From GCA-2706205 sp964215955 (lineage in GTDB: Bacteria > Bdellovibrionota > Bacteriovoracia > Bacteriovoracales > Bacteriovoracaceae): a stretch of 64,000 bases of DNA. Under the pieces are notes generated by a model. That model made no database searches and was not told where the DNA came from. It saw nothing but the letters and a program-made list of their open reading frames with translations. Shown here one piece after another: positions 36,369 to 45,591 of the stretch. The stretch's first letter is position 1; each line of letters begins with the position of its first letter. The stretch covers positions 248,001-312,000 of the forward strand of contig CAXPDR010000018.1 in assembly GCA_964215955.1 (NCBI GenBank), read 5' to 3'. A program made the translations under genes and the position numbers.

Positions 36369-36639
36369 GGTTAAAATACAAATTTTACATTAAAATTTGA
36401 AAGATCTTGACTCTCACTAAATAAAACCAAAAACTGACTAATTTCTTCAGCTAATTTTCATTATTATGCACTTTAGGTATGATTATTATTTAGAGTTTAA
36501 ATAAAACAAGTTAGATTTTATCCCCTATACCAAGCTATTTTCCAATTTTACTCTAAATATGCTTCAAATACAGTCTTGTATAACCAACTTCTTAAACTTA
36601 TCATAATTTTGTATAAAAAATTATACTATTGGAGCTAAT
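36369..36639. other. Non-coding gap with likely promoter for the biosynthetic cluster
   Basis: About 270 bp, very AT-rich, with no credible gene. A weak promoter candidate is TTATCA (36598-36603) with TATACT (36622-36627), 18 bp apart and just ahead of the small open frame at 36640. Confidence 0.35.
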
Positions 36640-36723
36640 GTGGACCTAGAAAAAAGAAAGATATTTTATGAGTTAATATTTTACGTATTACTGATAAAAT
36701 TTAAAAGAGTTTTGGATAAATGA
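36640..36723 (+). CDS. 27-residue peptide upstream of and coupled to the SGNH gene
   Basis: GTG 36640 has GGAG five bases upstream. It encodes a basic, hydrophobic 27-residue peptide (first residues MDLEKRKIFYELIFYVLL) whose TGA overlaps the next ATG as ATGA. It could be a small membrane protein or a leader that couples translation of the SGNH gene. No family recognised. Confidence 0.4.
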   Translation: MDLEKRKIFYELIFYVLLIKFKRVLDK

Positions 36724-37901
36724 AAAAAAAAATATTCTCTTTGATTACAATCCTACTTTTTCCTCTTTTTGTGTTTAGCTTTTTTGAAATAATTTTAAGA
36801 ATTTCTACCAATGAAAGTACATCATGGGAGTATTATAATAGTTTTGGAAAAACTAACTTTAGCAAGATAAATGGAAAATATTGTTCATGGTCAAGGACAT
36901 TATACCCGCTTCCTCATTATGGATTTGTTCATGGGAAAAATACTAGGTGTGGCTATGATTTTGTAAATTCAAATGGTGTCGCAGGACGAGAATTTCCGAA
37001 AAAAAAGAATCCAGATTATTTTGATATTTTGATCACTGGAGGATCTGTTGCCTTTAATATGACAAGAAAGAACTATATTTCAAGTAAGAATAGTGTTCTT
37101 AAACAAAGACTAGAACAAAGCTTTACTTCCAAGGATGGAAGAGAAATAAGAGTTTTTAGTGGAGCTATAGGCTCATGGAAACAACCTAATCAATTATTTT
37201 TTTACCAAATTAATGGTGATGTTTTTGATGCAGTATTATCAATAGAAGGTGCAAATGAATTTTCAACTGGTATAAATCTTAAATTTGAAACACCAATGGA
37301 ATTAGCTTCAAATTTTTTAAATTTCCCAGATGTAGATATGAACTTTGAAAAATTTACTTTAAAACTTTTAAGTAAAACGAATTCATTTTTACTGTTAAGA
37401 CTAAGGGTGTTCTTAGAAAAAATTTACAGTGATAGGTATTACAAAAAATTGGAAAGCTCTGAGTATTATCGTTTACTTAGTAGGAAGGGAGCTCATGAAG
37501 AAGAATTAGTTCAAAAAACTTACAAAAAATATTTGAAATATTTAAAAACTTTTAAAACTCTAACACTGGAAAATGATCAAAAATTCGAGGTATTTTTCCA
37601 TCCTGTTGTTGATATGAAATTCCCATTAACTGGGAAGGAAAAAAAATTAATTACCAAAAATAAAAATTATACAGTAGTTTATAAAGATTTTGTTGAAAAG
37701 TACTTACCAGCTCAAAATAAATTTGAAAATTACTTTAGTCTTCTCGGAGCTTTTCAACATAATGATAAAGAAGTGTTTGAAGATTATGTTCATTATAGTT
37801 ATAAAAAAAATGGATATAATTTAGGACATGATATCCTAACAAATAATATTGTTAGTGTTCTTCAAAAAAAATGGGGAATACTTCCAAAGGAAGAAAACTA
37901 A
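36720..37901 (+). CDS. Membrane-anchored SGNH/GDSL hydrolase-like protein
   Basis: A 393-residue protein with an N-terminal membrane anchor or signal (about 5-25). It has an SGNH-type core: ILITGGS (block I serine S109), a block II-like GAIGS near 148-152, SIEGANEF (block III, normally GxND) and a C-terminal DYVH (D355, H358) for the Asp-His pair. Such proteins commonly add or remove acyl groups on surface polysaccharides. It heads a run with the genes at 37901 and 38185 and overlaps them tightly. The frameshifted SGNH remnant upstream is a different, more diverged protein. Confidence 0.7.
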   Translation: MKKKIFSLITILLFPLFVFSFFEIILRISTNESTSWEYYNSFGKTNFSKINGKYCSWSRTLYPLPHYGFVHGKNTRCGYDFVNSNGVAGREFPKKKNPDYFDILITGGSVAFNMTRKNYISSKNSVLKQRLEQSFTSKDGREIRVFSGAIGSWKQPNQLFFYQINGDVFDAVLSIEGANEFSTGINLKFETPMELASNFLNFPDVDMNFEKFTLKLLSKTNSFLLLRLRVFLEKIYSDRYYKKLESSEYYRLLSRKGAHEEELVQKTYKKYLKYLKTFKTLTLENDQKFEVFFHPVVDMKFPLTGKEKKLITKNKNYTVVYKDFVEKYLPAQNKFENYFSLLGAFQHNDKEVFEDYVHYSYKKNGYNLGHDILTNNIVSVLQKKWGILPKEEN

Positions 37902-38170
37902 TGTTTTTAAAGAAAATTTTTGGAACATTTAAAAAACCAATGTTAAATAAAAAAACTTATTTAGTTCATCTACCTCAATGGAGTGTTAGCCAACCACCGA
38001 TGGGATTATTACCAGACTCAGAAGTATATGAAAATCCAAAGAATTTTGGGATTATAACAAATGAATATGGCGGATGGCATTCTGATGAAATTACACCAGA
38101 TGTTTTAAATGCTAGAGTAGCAGACTTTAGAAATTTTTGCTCTGAACTGTCGGTTAAAGTAAGTGGTTGA
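37901..38170 (+). CDS. Small protein of unknown function in the biosynthetic cluster
   Basis: 89 residues from ATG 37901, which overlaps the preceding TAA (TAATG) and has AAGGAAG upstream. The segment YLVHLPQWSVSQPPMGLL resembles the very start of B12-binding radical SAM proteins (hydrophobic strand, then PPxGL). The rest does not continue as such a domain, so it may be a remnant or a stand-alone small protein. Next gene starts 14 bp downstream. Confidence 0.55.
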   Translation: MFLKKIFGTFKKPMLNKKTYLVHLPQWSVSQPPMGLLPDSEVYENPKNFGIITNEYGGWHSDEITPDVLNARVADFRNFCSELSVKVSG

Positions 38171-38184
38171 TTTAGGAAAAAAAT

Positions 38185-39945
38185 GTGTGTGGAATATTTT
38201 CTCTTGAACTAAAAAAAGAAGTAAATATAAATCTAATAGACCTATTAGATGACTTAATAAGAACCTGTGCTAAAAGAGGACGAGATTCCTTTGGTCTTGT
38301 TATTGTAGGAGAAAAGACTTTTTTCGAATATAAATCATTAAAAGACCCATTGGCGTTGATTGAAGATAAAGAGTTCTTAAGTCTCATTGAAGAAAAAATA
38401 AAAATTTCACAAAAAGAAAATGAACAAACGCTTTTATTAGGGCAATGTCGCTTGGCCACTTCGAGTTCAAGTGTAGAAGAAAAAAACAATCAGCCGCTTA
38501 TTTCCGAAGATATAATTTTATTACATAATGGAATTTTAATTTCTAATGAAAACAATAGTCATATGAATGATTCATGGGATTTATTAAAAATTATATCCAA
38601 CAAATCAATTGAGAATTTACAAAAAAATATTGTTGGCGAAAATAGTTTTATTGCTTTTAAAAAGGCTGAAAAGAAAAAGTTATGGTATACCAATAATGGA
38701 TCCTTATACGAGTATAATAAAAACGATTTACATATCTTGTGTTCAGAACCTATTCAAAGTTTTGAATGTATTCAAGTCGAAAAATGCAAAGTTTATAAGA
38801 AATCATTTGGTTGGTGTTCTCCAAATTTAATGAATTTAAATTGGAGGAAGAAACTTAAACGGTGTAACCGTTGTGTATTACCTGAAACTCATCCATTCAT
38901 AACCTTCAATAAAGATGGAGTTTGTAATTATTGCATTGATTACAAAAATCAAAAATTTTTAGGCAGTGAAAATTTGCAAAGAAGATTAGATAAATACAGA
39001 AAGTCTAACGGGGAAGCAGATTGTATTGTAGGTCTTAGTGGTGGAAGAGATAGCTGTTATGGGTTGCATATTTTAAAGGAAAAGTTCGGGATGAATCCTT
39101 TAGCTTATACTTATGACTGGGGTCTTACAACGCCAATTTCAAGGCGAAATCAATCTCGGATGTGCGGAGCTTTGGGAGTAGAACACCTAATTAGATCAGC
39201 TGATTTGGAAAAAAAGCGTAGGTATGTAAGAAAAAATGTAAATGCATGGTTAAGAAACCCTAAGCTTGGGATGGTCCCGCTATTTATGGCCGGAGATAAA
39301 GAATTTTATGAATATGGAAGAAATCTTCAAAAAGAAAGAAATATCGATCTTACAGTATTTTGTTCTGGCCAACAAGTAGAGCAACGAGAGTTTATGGTTG
39401 GCTTTACGGGAATAAAACAACCTACCTTACACAATAATCCAGATATGTATCATCATCCAAAAATTGTTAAACTCAAATTAGCATTTTGGTATTCTCTTCA
39501 GTATTTAATAAATCCAGCGTATTTAAATGAATCTTTTTGGGATTCAATAAATTCATTTCTAATTAGTTTTTTAAAGAGTACTAATTTTATATATTTATTT
39601 CATTATCTTCCATGGGATGAGAATGAAATTGAAAGTTTGTTGGTGTCAAAATATGGTTGGGAGAAAGATAGAAACTTTGGACAAAACCAGTGGCGCATGG
39701 GAGATGGGCAGACAGCTTTTACAAACTTTATTTACTATCACTTGGCAGGACTTACTGAATTTGATTCTTATCGTTCCCATCAGATTCGGGAAGGATATAT
39801 TTCCAGGGATGAAGCATTAAGATTGTTAGAAAACGAAGTAGAGCCAAGGTATGATAGTGTAAAAGAGTTTTGTTATACAATTGGTATACCTTTTGAAGAA
39901 ACAATAAAAAGAATAAAACAAATAAAACCAATATATAAAATTTAG
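38185..39945 (+). CDS. Glutamine amidotransferase / PP-loop sugar amidotransferase fusion
   Basis: A 586-residue two-part enzyme. Residues 1-200 form a class II glutamine amidotransferase: the nucleophile Cys2 directly after the GTG start, GQCRLAT 86-92, HNG 114-116. Residues 225-586 form a WbpG/LegG-type PP-loop ligase: zinc-like CxxC pairs 227-230 and 247-250, and PP-loop SGGRDS 285-290. WbpG-type enzymes convert a sugar acetamido group to an acetamidino group, normally taking ammonia from separate amidotransferase subunits. Here the ammonia source appears fused on. The start codon is GTG 38185, with AGGA upstream; the out-of-phase ATG at 38183 is not in frame. Confidence 0.8.
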   Translation: MCGIFSLELKKEVNINLIDLLDDLIRTCAKRGRDSFGLVIVGEKTFFEYKSLKDPLALIEDKEFLSLIEEKIKISQKENEQTLLLGQCRLATSSSSVEEKNNQPLISEDIILLHNGILISNENNSHMNDSWDLLKIISNKSIENLQKNIVGENSFIAFKKAEKKKLWYTNNGSLYEYNKNDLHILCSEPIQSFECIQVEKCKVYKKSFGWCSPNLMNLNWRKKLKRCNRCVLPETHPFITFNKDGVCNYCIDYKNQKFLGSENLQRRLDKYRKSNGEADCIVGLSGGRDSCYGLHILKEKFGMNPLAYTYDWGLTTPISRRNQSRMCGALGVEHLIRSADLEKKRRYVRKNVNAWLRNPKLGMVPLFMAGDKEFYEYGRNLQKERNIDLTVFCSGQQVEQREFMVGFTGIKQPTLHNNPDMYHHPKIVKLKLAFWYSLQYLINPAYLNESFWDSINSFLISFLKSTNFIYLFHYLPWDENEIESLLVSKYGWEKDRNFGQNQWRMGDGQTAFTNFIYYHLAGLTEFDSYRSHQIREGYISRDEALRLLENEVEPRYDSVKEFCYTIGIPFEETIKRIKQIKPIYKI

Positions 39946-41660
39946 GTCTCACTACTTTCAATTATTTTTGTAAGAGCTCGTACTGTTAGTTTTCTCTGGG
40001 CTCGAATCTTGGCCTCCGGGATTGGTTCAGATAAATCTTCAAGATAAGAATTAGGAATAAGATCATTTAAGTTAAAATCGTTACTAACACTATCTATATC
40101 AAAGTCACTGTGTTTAATCCCATTATATTTAAGCAAGCTATTACTCCACATAAATCCCCAAAGTTTATAGTATGGCATAACATCATAGTACCTACTTAGC
40201 TTAATGGTTAAAACTCCGGCTTTTAAAATATAGAATAACCTATCTGGCCGTAAGAGAATAAAAAATCTAAGAAATAAATCAAACAAAGATTTAGGCTTTT
40301 TAAAAATAAGTTTTATAAATTTAAAAATATTAATATAGCTTGTACCATTTTTTGATTTAGGCTTATAGCATTTTTTAACATCTAGATTTTTATAAAACTG
40401 CCTGAGCCGTTTGTATTGATAATTGCCATCGTTAAAATTTTTAACGAAAAATTCAAGGTCTCTTATTATCGTTTCCTTGGGTTTTAAATAAAGGATGTTG
40501 GTGCAAAACTTACTTCCACCTAAACCTAATTTTCCGTCTCTAAGCCGGTTAGAAGCACTCATTCTTTTATATAGTGGAGTTCCTGGTAGCGCCATTAATA
40601 GAGAAGGATCTCCTGTTATTAAGCCTGATTGTAAAATACCCTCTAACGTTTCTTCTGCCACGTTGTCTGGGTCAGAGTCGAATCCAAAAATTAAACCGGC
40701 CACGACAATGAAACCATATGCTTGAATATTTTTAATTGAGTCCACCATTGTAGTTTTTACATTTTGTATTTTGGCAGTTTCTAAGAGTTGATTTGTTCCA
40801 AAACTTTCAATACCAATGAATAACATGTCAAAACCGGCTTTCTTCATTTTATTAAGTAGACGATCATTATTTCCTAAATTTATTGTAAGCCAGGTGTATA
40901 TATTAATTGATTTTCCAGTTTCTTCAGACCAATTAATAATGGCATCACATAGCTTTTCTGCCCATTTTAAATCTCCAATGAAGTTGTCACATGCGAATAA
41001 TATTTGTGAGATATCTAGTTTAGAAAAATAATCTATTTCATTTATTATGGTTTCAATTTTTTTGACATGGGTTTTATTATTGTCTATTTGAATCCTGATA
41101 TCGCAAAATTCGCACAGAAAGGGGCAACCTCTTGCGATCTCAATTATTCCACCATAATAGTTTTTAATAGAGGAAGAAAGAAGAAGCTTGTCCATTTCCA
41201 GAGACTCGGAAAGGTTAAATTTTTTATTGTTTTCAAAGATTCTTTGATTTGGATTAACCATTATTGTTTTTAGGAAATCGACGATGGCATTTTCTCCATC
41301 CCCTATAAAAATGTAATCAAAGCTATCTAGCCTTCCAATACTTCCATCCAAATTAAATGACCAAGTTATTGGACCACCTAAAACAGTTTTTGTGTGAGGG
41401 AATTTATTTTTTATATAAAGGTTTAAGGCGATAAGGTCCTTTTCATCCTGATTGATTCCAGAAAAAAGAAATATGTCAGAGCTCTCAATGGAGTCCTTAG
41501 ATGCCATTCTATTATCGTAAAGTTTTATATCACAATCTAGCTCTTTTCTTATGTAGGAAGCAAGTGTGTAAGCCCATACTGGCATGTAGTGAATGCCAAA
41601 CATTTGGGTGTTAGCCAATTCTTGATTTACGCAATGGACGAGGGTAATTGATTTAATCAT
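39942..41660 (-). CDS. B12-binding-type radical SAM protein A
   Basis: A 572-residue protein with an N-terminal cobalamin-binding-like Rossmann region (about 1-135, ending FDYIFIGDGENAI) and a radical SAM core with its cluster motif C179-x3-C183-x2-C186 (RGCPFLCEFC). The C-terminal 170 residues are basic and include a hydrophobic stretch near 440. Relatives methylate or rearrange unactivated carbons. It is convergent with the upstream plus-strand gene (4-bp overlap) and overlaps radical SAM B by 8 bp. No substrate can be predicted. Confidence 0.8.
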   Translation of the reverse strand: MIKSITLVHCVNQELANTQMFGIHYMPVWAYTLASYIRKELDCDIKLYDNRMASKDSIESSDIFLFSGINQDEKDLIALNLYIKNKFPHTKTVLGGPITWSFNLDGSIGRLDSFDYIFIGDGENAIVDFLKTIMVNPNQRIFENNKKFNLSESLEMDKLLLSSSIKNYYGGIIEIARGCPFLCEFCDIRIQIDNNKTHVKKIETIINEIDYFSKLDISQILFACDNFIGDLKWAEKLCDAIINWSEETGKSINIYTWLTINLGNNDRLLNKMKKAGFDMLFIGIESFGTNQLLETAKIQNVKTTMVDSIKNIQAYGFIVVAGLIFGFDSDPDNVAEETLEGILQSGLITGDPSLLMALPGTPLYKRMSASNRLRDGKLGLGGSKFCTNILYLKPKETIIRDLEFFVKNFNDGNYQYKRLRQFYKNLDVKKCYKPKSKNGTSYINIFKFIKLIFKKPKSLFDLFLRFFILLRPDRLFYILKAGVLTIKLSRYYDVMPYYKLWGFMWSNSLLKYNGIKHSDFDIDSVSNDFNLNDLIPNSYLEDLSEPIPEAKIRAQRKLTVRALTKIIESSET

Positions 41661-43050
41661 TTAAAAGCCTAAATCTTTTAAATAGATTTTTATACTGTTT
41701 ACGAAGAAGATGTATTCCTTCCGAACGATATTTAAAAATGAATTTAAAAAGTTCGATAAATCTGAAATTAAAAATGAAAACCTTTAAATAACCATATATT
41801 TGTAACCATTCAAGATATTTTTTGGGTACCCCTTCAAGCTCAAGCGCATTTCCAATTTGTTTATTGAAAGAATTCCAATCACTTGAAAGTAGTTTGTACC
41901 CGCCCTCACCTTTGTTGGCCATATCCCATATCTTTGTCCCAGGGTAAGGAACCATAACTCCAAAAATTGGTATGGTTGGATTGAGTTCTACAGCAAAGTT
42001 GATGGTGTCGAGAGCTGTTTTAACTGTCTCATTTGGCTGACCAATAATAAAAAAAGTATTAAATGATAATTTATATTTTTTCATAATATATATGGCTTTC
42101 TTTATTTTTTCTTTGGAAATCCCTTTTCCCATTTTCTTTAATGTTTCCTCATTTCCTGTTTCAACACCAAGACCAACAGTTACGCAATTAGCAGCTTTCA
42201 TATTTTTTACAATTTCTTCATCTATAGTGTTTACATGAGTTTGGCACCACCATGAAATATGTTTATGAATTCCTCTAGCGACCATGCCTTTACATATTTC
42301 GACGGCTCTTTTTTTATTTACTGTGAAAATTTCATCACCAAAGTAAATAGATTTTGGATTTTTATTTTTAATAAGCCATTCTATTTCATCCAGAGTCGTC
42401 TCAACTGATCTTGCTCTAACAATTCTTCCTCCAGGATTCATACAAAAATTACAGCTAAATGGACAACCTCTTGAACTTTGAATCATATATTCTTGTGCAC
42501 TGTTAAATAAATCCCATGCCGGTTTCAAAGAGTTCTGATCTACTAAGTATGGAGAAGTGCCTCCATCATAAAATTGATTATTTTTAATATAACATACACC
42601 CTGAGTATATATTTTTGCCCCTGTTTTAATTTGGTTAATTAAGTTTAAAAAAGCAACTTCCCCTTCGCCTTTTATTAAGAAATCAAAACAAGGAAATTCC
42701 TCAAGAGTTCTTTTCGCGAGGGTTGTTGCATGAACTCCTCCAATAACAACAATAATATTAGGGTTTTGTTCTTTTAGTAAATTAGCGAGATGAGCTGCAG
42801 CACTTACTTCATTTGTCATTGCAGTAATGCCAACAATTTTTGGATTTTTTGCAATGGCCATTGATACAGTATTTTGAAAGTCCAATCGCTCAAATTTACT
42901 ATCAATCACATCTACATTTATATCATTAGAGTTTTCTCTTATATGTCCTGCAAGAAAAGCAAGTGCTGTTCTAGGAAAATTAGGTCTATCATAGTAAGGC
43001 TCTACTACTTTAAAAACGGGAGCATTTATAATTAAGACATTAAAACTCAT
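41653..43050 (-). CDS. B12-binding-type radical SAM protein B
   Basis: A 465-residue protein of the same class as its downstream neighbour. The B12-binding-like domain has VVIGGVHATT (101-110) and FDFLIKGEGEVAF. The radical SAM cluster motif is C196-x3-C200-x2-C203 (SSRGCPFSCNFC), followed by the SAM-contact region IYFGDEIF. Its layout resembles BchE/HpnR-like proteins that act on lipids and pigments, but substrate is open. It is translated first of the pair and overlaps A by 8 bp. Confidence 0.82.
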   Translation of the reverse strand: MSFNVLIINAPVFKVVEPYYDRPNFPRTALAFLAGHIRENSNDINVDVIDSKFERLDFQNTVSMAIAKNPKIVGITAMTNEVSAAAHLANLLKEQNPNIIVVIGGVHATTLAKRTLEEFPCFDFLIKGEGEVAFLNLINQIKTGAKIYTQGVCYIKNNQFYDGGTSPYLVDQNSLKPAWDLFNSAQEYMIQSSRGCPFSCNFCMNPGGRIVRARSVETTLDEIEWLIKNKNPKSIYFGDEIFTVNKKRAVEICKGMVARGIHKHISWWCQTHVNTIDEEIVKNMKAANCVTVGLGVETGNEETLKKMGKGISKEKIKKAIYIMKKYKLSFNTFFIIGQPNETVKTALDTINFAVELNPTIPIFGVMVPYPGTKIWDMANKGEGGYKLLSSDWNSFNKQIGNALELEGVPKKYLEWLQIYGYLKVFIFNFRFIELFKFIFKYRSEGIHLLRKQYKNLFKRFRLLND

Positions 43051-43173
43051 TGTAAATAACTTACCATGTTAGGGTTAATAGAGTTAATTAAATCATAGTT
43101 TATATTAATTTTCATGTATGATTTCTTATTTAAGGCTTTAGTTGAAGATCTTGAAAAAGAATTAGGCAGAGCG

Positions 43174-44775
43174 TTACTCTTGATCTGGTATAAATTTATA
43201 AACCCAGAAATTCAAATCATTGATTTTAATCTTTTCTAGGAAAGTTGCTTTCACTTGCTTAAATTCCAAATAATTTAAAATATCATTTGGAAATTTGTTT
43301 ATAGGTTTGTTTGTAATAACTGTATAATTGTGTAAAACAATTCCACTATTTTTAAAGGAGTTTAGGTGGAATCTAGAATCCCAAAAACCACCGCTAACAG
43401 AGAGTCTTATTTTATCGTAAATTTCACTTTCATTGTCTAATAAAAAAAGAGGTCTATAAGAATTCATAAACTTCGACAAGGTCTTAGTAGCGTTTTCTAT
43501 TATTTCGTACTCTGATTTACTTGAAGCAGATGGGCTTTTAAAAAAATGAGCTTCTCCAAACTGATCAGGCCTTAGATTAGAAATTATAAGAAAAAACAAA
43601 CTTAAATAAATGTATTTAAGTTTTTGAAACTTTAAAGATGCGAAGGTTAAAAGAAAAAAAGAAATTATCAAAATAATCGGATAAACGTTACCTAACTCAT
43701 CATATAAAACTCGAAAATATCCAGGAGTTTGGGTGAAACATATTAGAATTGAGATAAAACTTATTCCTAGAATTAAGAAATTATATTTAACCTTAAGCTC
43801 AGTAATTACGGCTCCCATTATCAAATAAAATATTAGAAAACCCCAGTGAACAGAAGTTGTTTCAAAATAGTTAAATGAAATAACTATTAATGTAAAAATA
43901 ACTATTAAAAAAAATATAAAACCATTATTTATAAAAGAATATTCTTTTTTATTCTTGTGCAGCCAAAGGGATAGATAAACTCCAATAAAAATTGAAAGAG
44001 CCTGTGGTATTGGATTTTGTCTCAATCGAATGTTGAGACCAGGATTATAACTTCCTTCGTTAATATTTTTCAAATGAAAAAGCTGATCGTAAAAAAAGAA
44101 GAATGGCCTTCCTAGTAATTTGTTGATAAGTCCAAAAAATATTATAAAAATGATTAGACCTAAAATGGAATGATAAATAAACTTTAGCCTATTGGAATTA
44201 TGATTTAAATTCAAAAGATAAACGAAAGGTATCCAACTGTAGTAGATTATAGATCTGAAGTTAGAAAAAATTCCACAACAAAAAAGGAATGAAGCAAAAA
44301 TAATAAATTTTTTGTTATTTTCATATTTATCTAATGTCAAAATGAAAAATGAACTAAATATATAAATATCAACGCCAATTGAAGGATAATCAATGGATTG
44401 GAGACCATAAAATAAAGGATTACATAAAAATAAAACGGAAATAATTTTGGCGGTGCTTTCTCCAAAAATATTTTTGATACTTAAGTATAGAACTGTAATG
44501 CAAAGAATAGTGGTTAAAAAGTACCTAAGGTATATTGCTGTTTTCAAATCTAAATATTTAAACATAAAACCATTGAATAAAAGAATCGGTAAACGGTCAT
44601 CCATATAGCTAAAAAATAATTTTCCAAAATCTAAAAATTGATAGTTTAAGCCAAAATATTTCCAGCTATCGACGAGATGGTCATTTCCAAACAAAAAGTC
44701 AGGAACAAGGAAAAAAGGAATGATAATTAAAATGAGTATGTTCGCTAAAAAAATCCGATTGATTTTACCATTCAT
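43174..44775 (-). CDS. GT-C type membrane glycosyltransferase-like protein
   Basis: A 533-residue polytopic protein with about eleven hydrophobic segments. An early loop contains DSWKYFG...DDRLP, like the acidic first periplasmic loop of PMT/ArnT-type GT-C enzymes that use polyprenyl-phosphate sugars. The last about 120 residues are soluble. It follows the GT2 gene by 2 bp; a dolichyl-phosphate-sugar synthase type GT2 plus a GT-C enzyme is a common donor/acceptor pair. Family placement is by topology and context. Confidence 0.6.
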   Translation of the reverse strand: MNGKINRIFLANILILIIIPFFLVPDFLFGNDHLVDSWKYFGLNYQFLDFGKLFFSYMDDRLPILLFNGFMFKYLDLKTAIYLRYFLTTILCITVLYLSIKNIFGESTAKIISVLFLCNPLFYGLQSIDYPSIGVDIYIFSSFFILTLDKYENNKKFIIFASFLFCCGIFSNFRSIIYYSWIPFVYLLNLNHNSNRLKFIYHSILGLIIFIIFFGLINKLLGRPFFFFYDQLFHLKNINEGSYNPGLNIRLRQNPIPQALSIFIGVYLSLWLHKNKKEYSFINNGFIFFLIVIFTLIVISFNYFETTSVHWGFLIFYLIMGAVITELKVKYNFLILGISFISILICFTQTPGYFRVLYDELGNVYPIILIISFFLLTFASLKFQKLKYIYLSLFFLIISNLRPDQFGEAHFFKSPSASSKSEYEIIENATKTLSKFMNSYRPLFLLDNESEIYDKIRLSVSGGFWDSRFHLNSFKNSGIVLHNYTVITNKPINKFPNDILNYLEFKQVKATFLEKIKINDLNFWVYKFIPDQE

Positions 44776-44777
44776 TT

Positions 44778-45521
44778 TTAAATCTTTAAACTTGCTTTTG
44801 AATAAATACGGATTCTGACTAAATCGAAAAGCATATGAAAACCATCTGTGAGAAGTGTGATGTTTGTAGATTTTTGTATTTTTAAATAAATTGGGATTGA
44901 TTGGATTTCCAAACCTAAAAGGTTTGATTTATATATAATTTCTGCATCAAAACTGTATCTGTTGGTAAGTAGACTTTTGAATAATACTAAGGCTGATTCT
45001 CTTTTGAAGGCTTTTAAACCACACTGATTATCAAAGTCTCCAGTATCTAAAATCAGTTTACATATGAAGTTAAAAGTTTTACTCAAGTGCCTCCGTAAGA
45101 AACCAGATTTATAAAAATTCTCTTTAAATTTTCTTCGATCACCTGTTAAAACATCACATCTCATGTGTTCGCAGGAGTGAAAAAATTCTTGCAAACTATC
45201 TTCCTGAAATGGAAAATCGGAGTCACAAAAAACTAATATCTTGCCTTTCGCCTCGGAAAAACCGGTTTTGATAGCAAAACCTTTTCCATGATTTTTTTCT
45301 AATCGAATATATTTTACATTTTGAAGCTGACACACATTTTCGATTTCATTTTTTAACTGACTGCCATCATCAACCACTATGATCTCAGTATTTTTATTAT
45401 ACTTTGCAATTGTTTGCTTGATAAAAGTAATCGTCTCCTGAAGAGATTGAAAATTATCTAAAGTTGGTAGAATTATAGAAATATCCATAGCCTCGATTTT
45501 ACATCGTTTTAAGAAACTCAT
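44778..45521 (-). CDS. Family 2 glycosyltransferase (polyprenyl-phosphate sugar synthase type)
   Basis: A 247-residue GT-A enzyme. MDISIILPTLDN, IIVVDDGS and FCDSDFPF (the DxD-like metal site) are the GT2 landmarks. GKGFAIKTGFSEAKG and the late QCGLKAFKR match dolichyl-phosphate glucosyl- or mannosyltransferases, making a lipid-linked sugar at the cytoplasmic face. No C-terminal membrane helices are present. Two starts are possible: ATG 45521 and ATG 45488, where the conserved domain begins. Neither has an ideal ribosome-binding site. Confidence 0.8.
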   Translation of the reverse strand: MSFLKRCKIEAMDISIILPTLDNFQSLQETITFIKQTIAKYNKNTEIIVVDDGSQLKNEIENVCQLQNVKYIRLEKNHGKGFAIKTGFSEAKGKILVFCDSDFPFQEDSLQEFFHSCEHMRCDVLTGDRRKFKENFYKSGFLRRHLSKTFNFICKLILDTGDFDNQCGLKAFKRESALVLFKSLLTNRYSFDAEIIYKSNLLGLEIQSIPIYLKIQKSTNITLLTDGFHMLFDLVRIRIYSKASLKI

Positions 45522-45591
45522 GCAAATTTTACGAGTACATAAATTAAAAATTTTTTAGATTATTAGAATAAACTTTGCAATAATATCCAGC

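Noticed and set aside
38172..38489. Minus-strand 105-residue frame over the amidotransferase start
   Set aside because: It lies entirely within the conserved class II glutaminase domain on the other strand.
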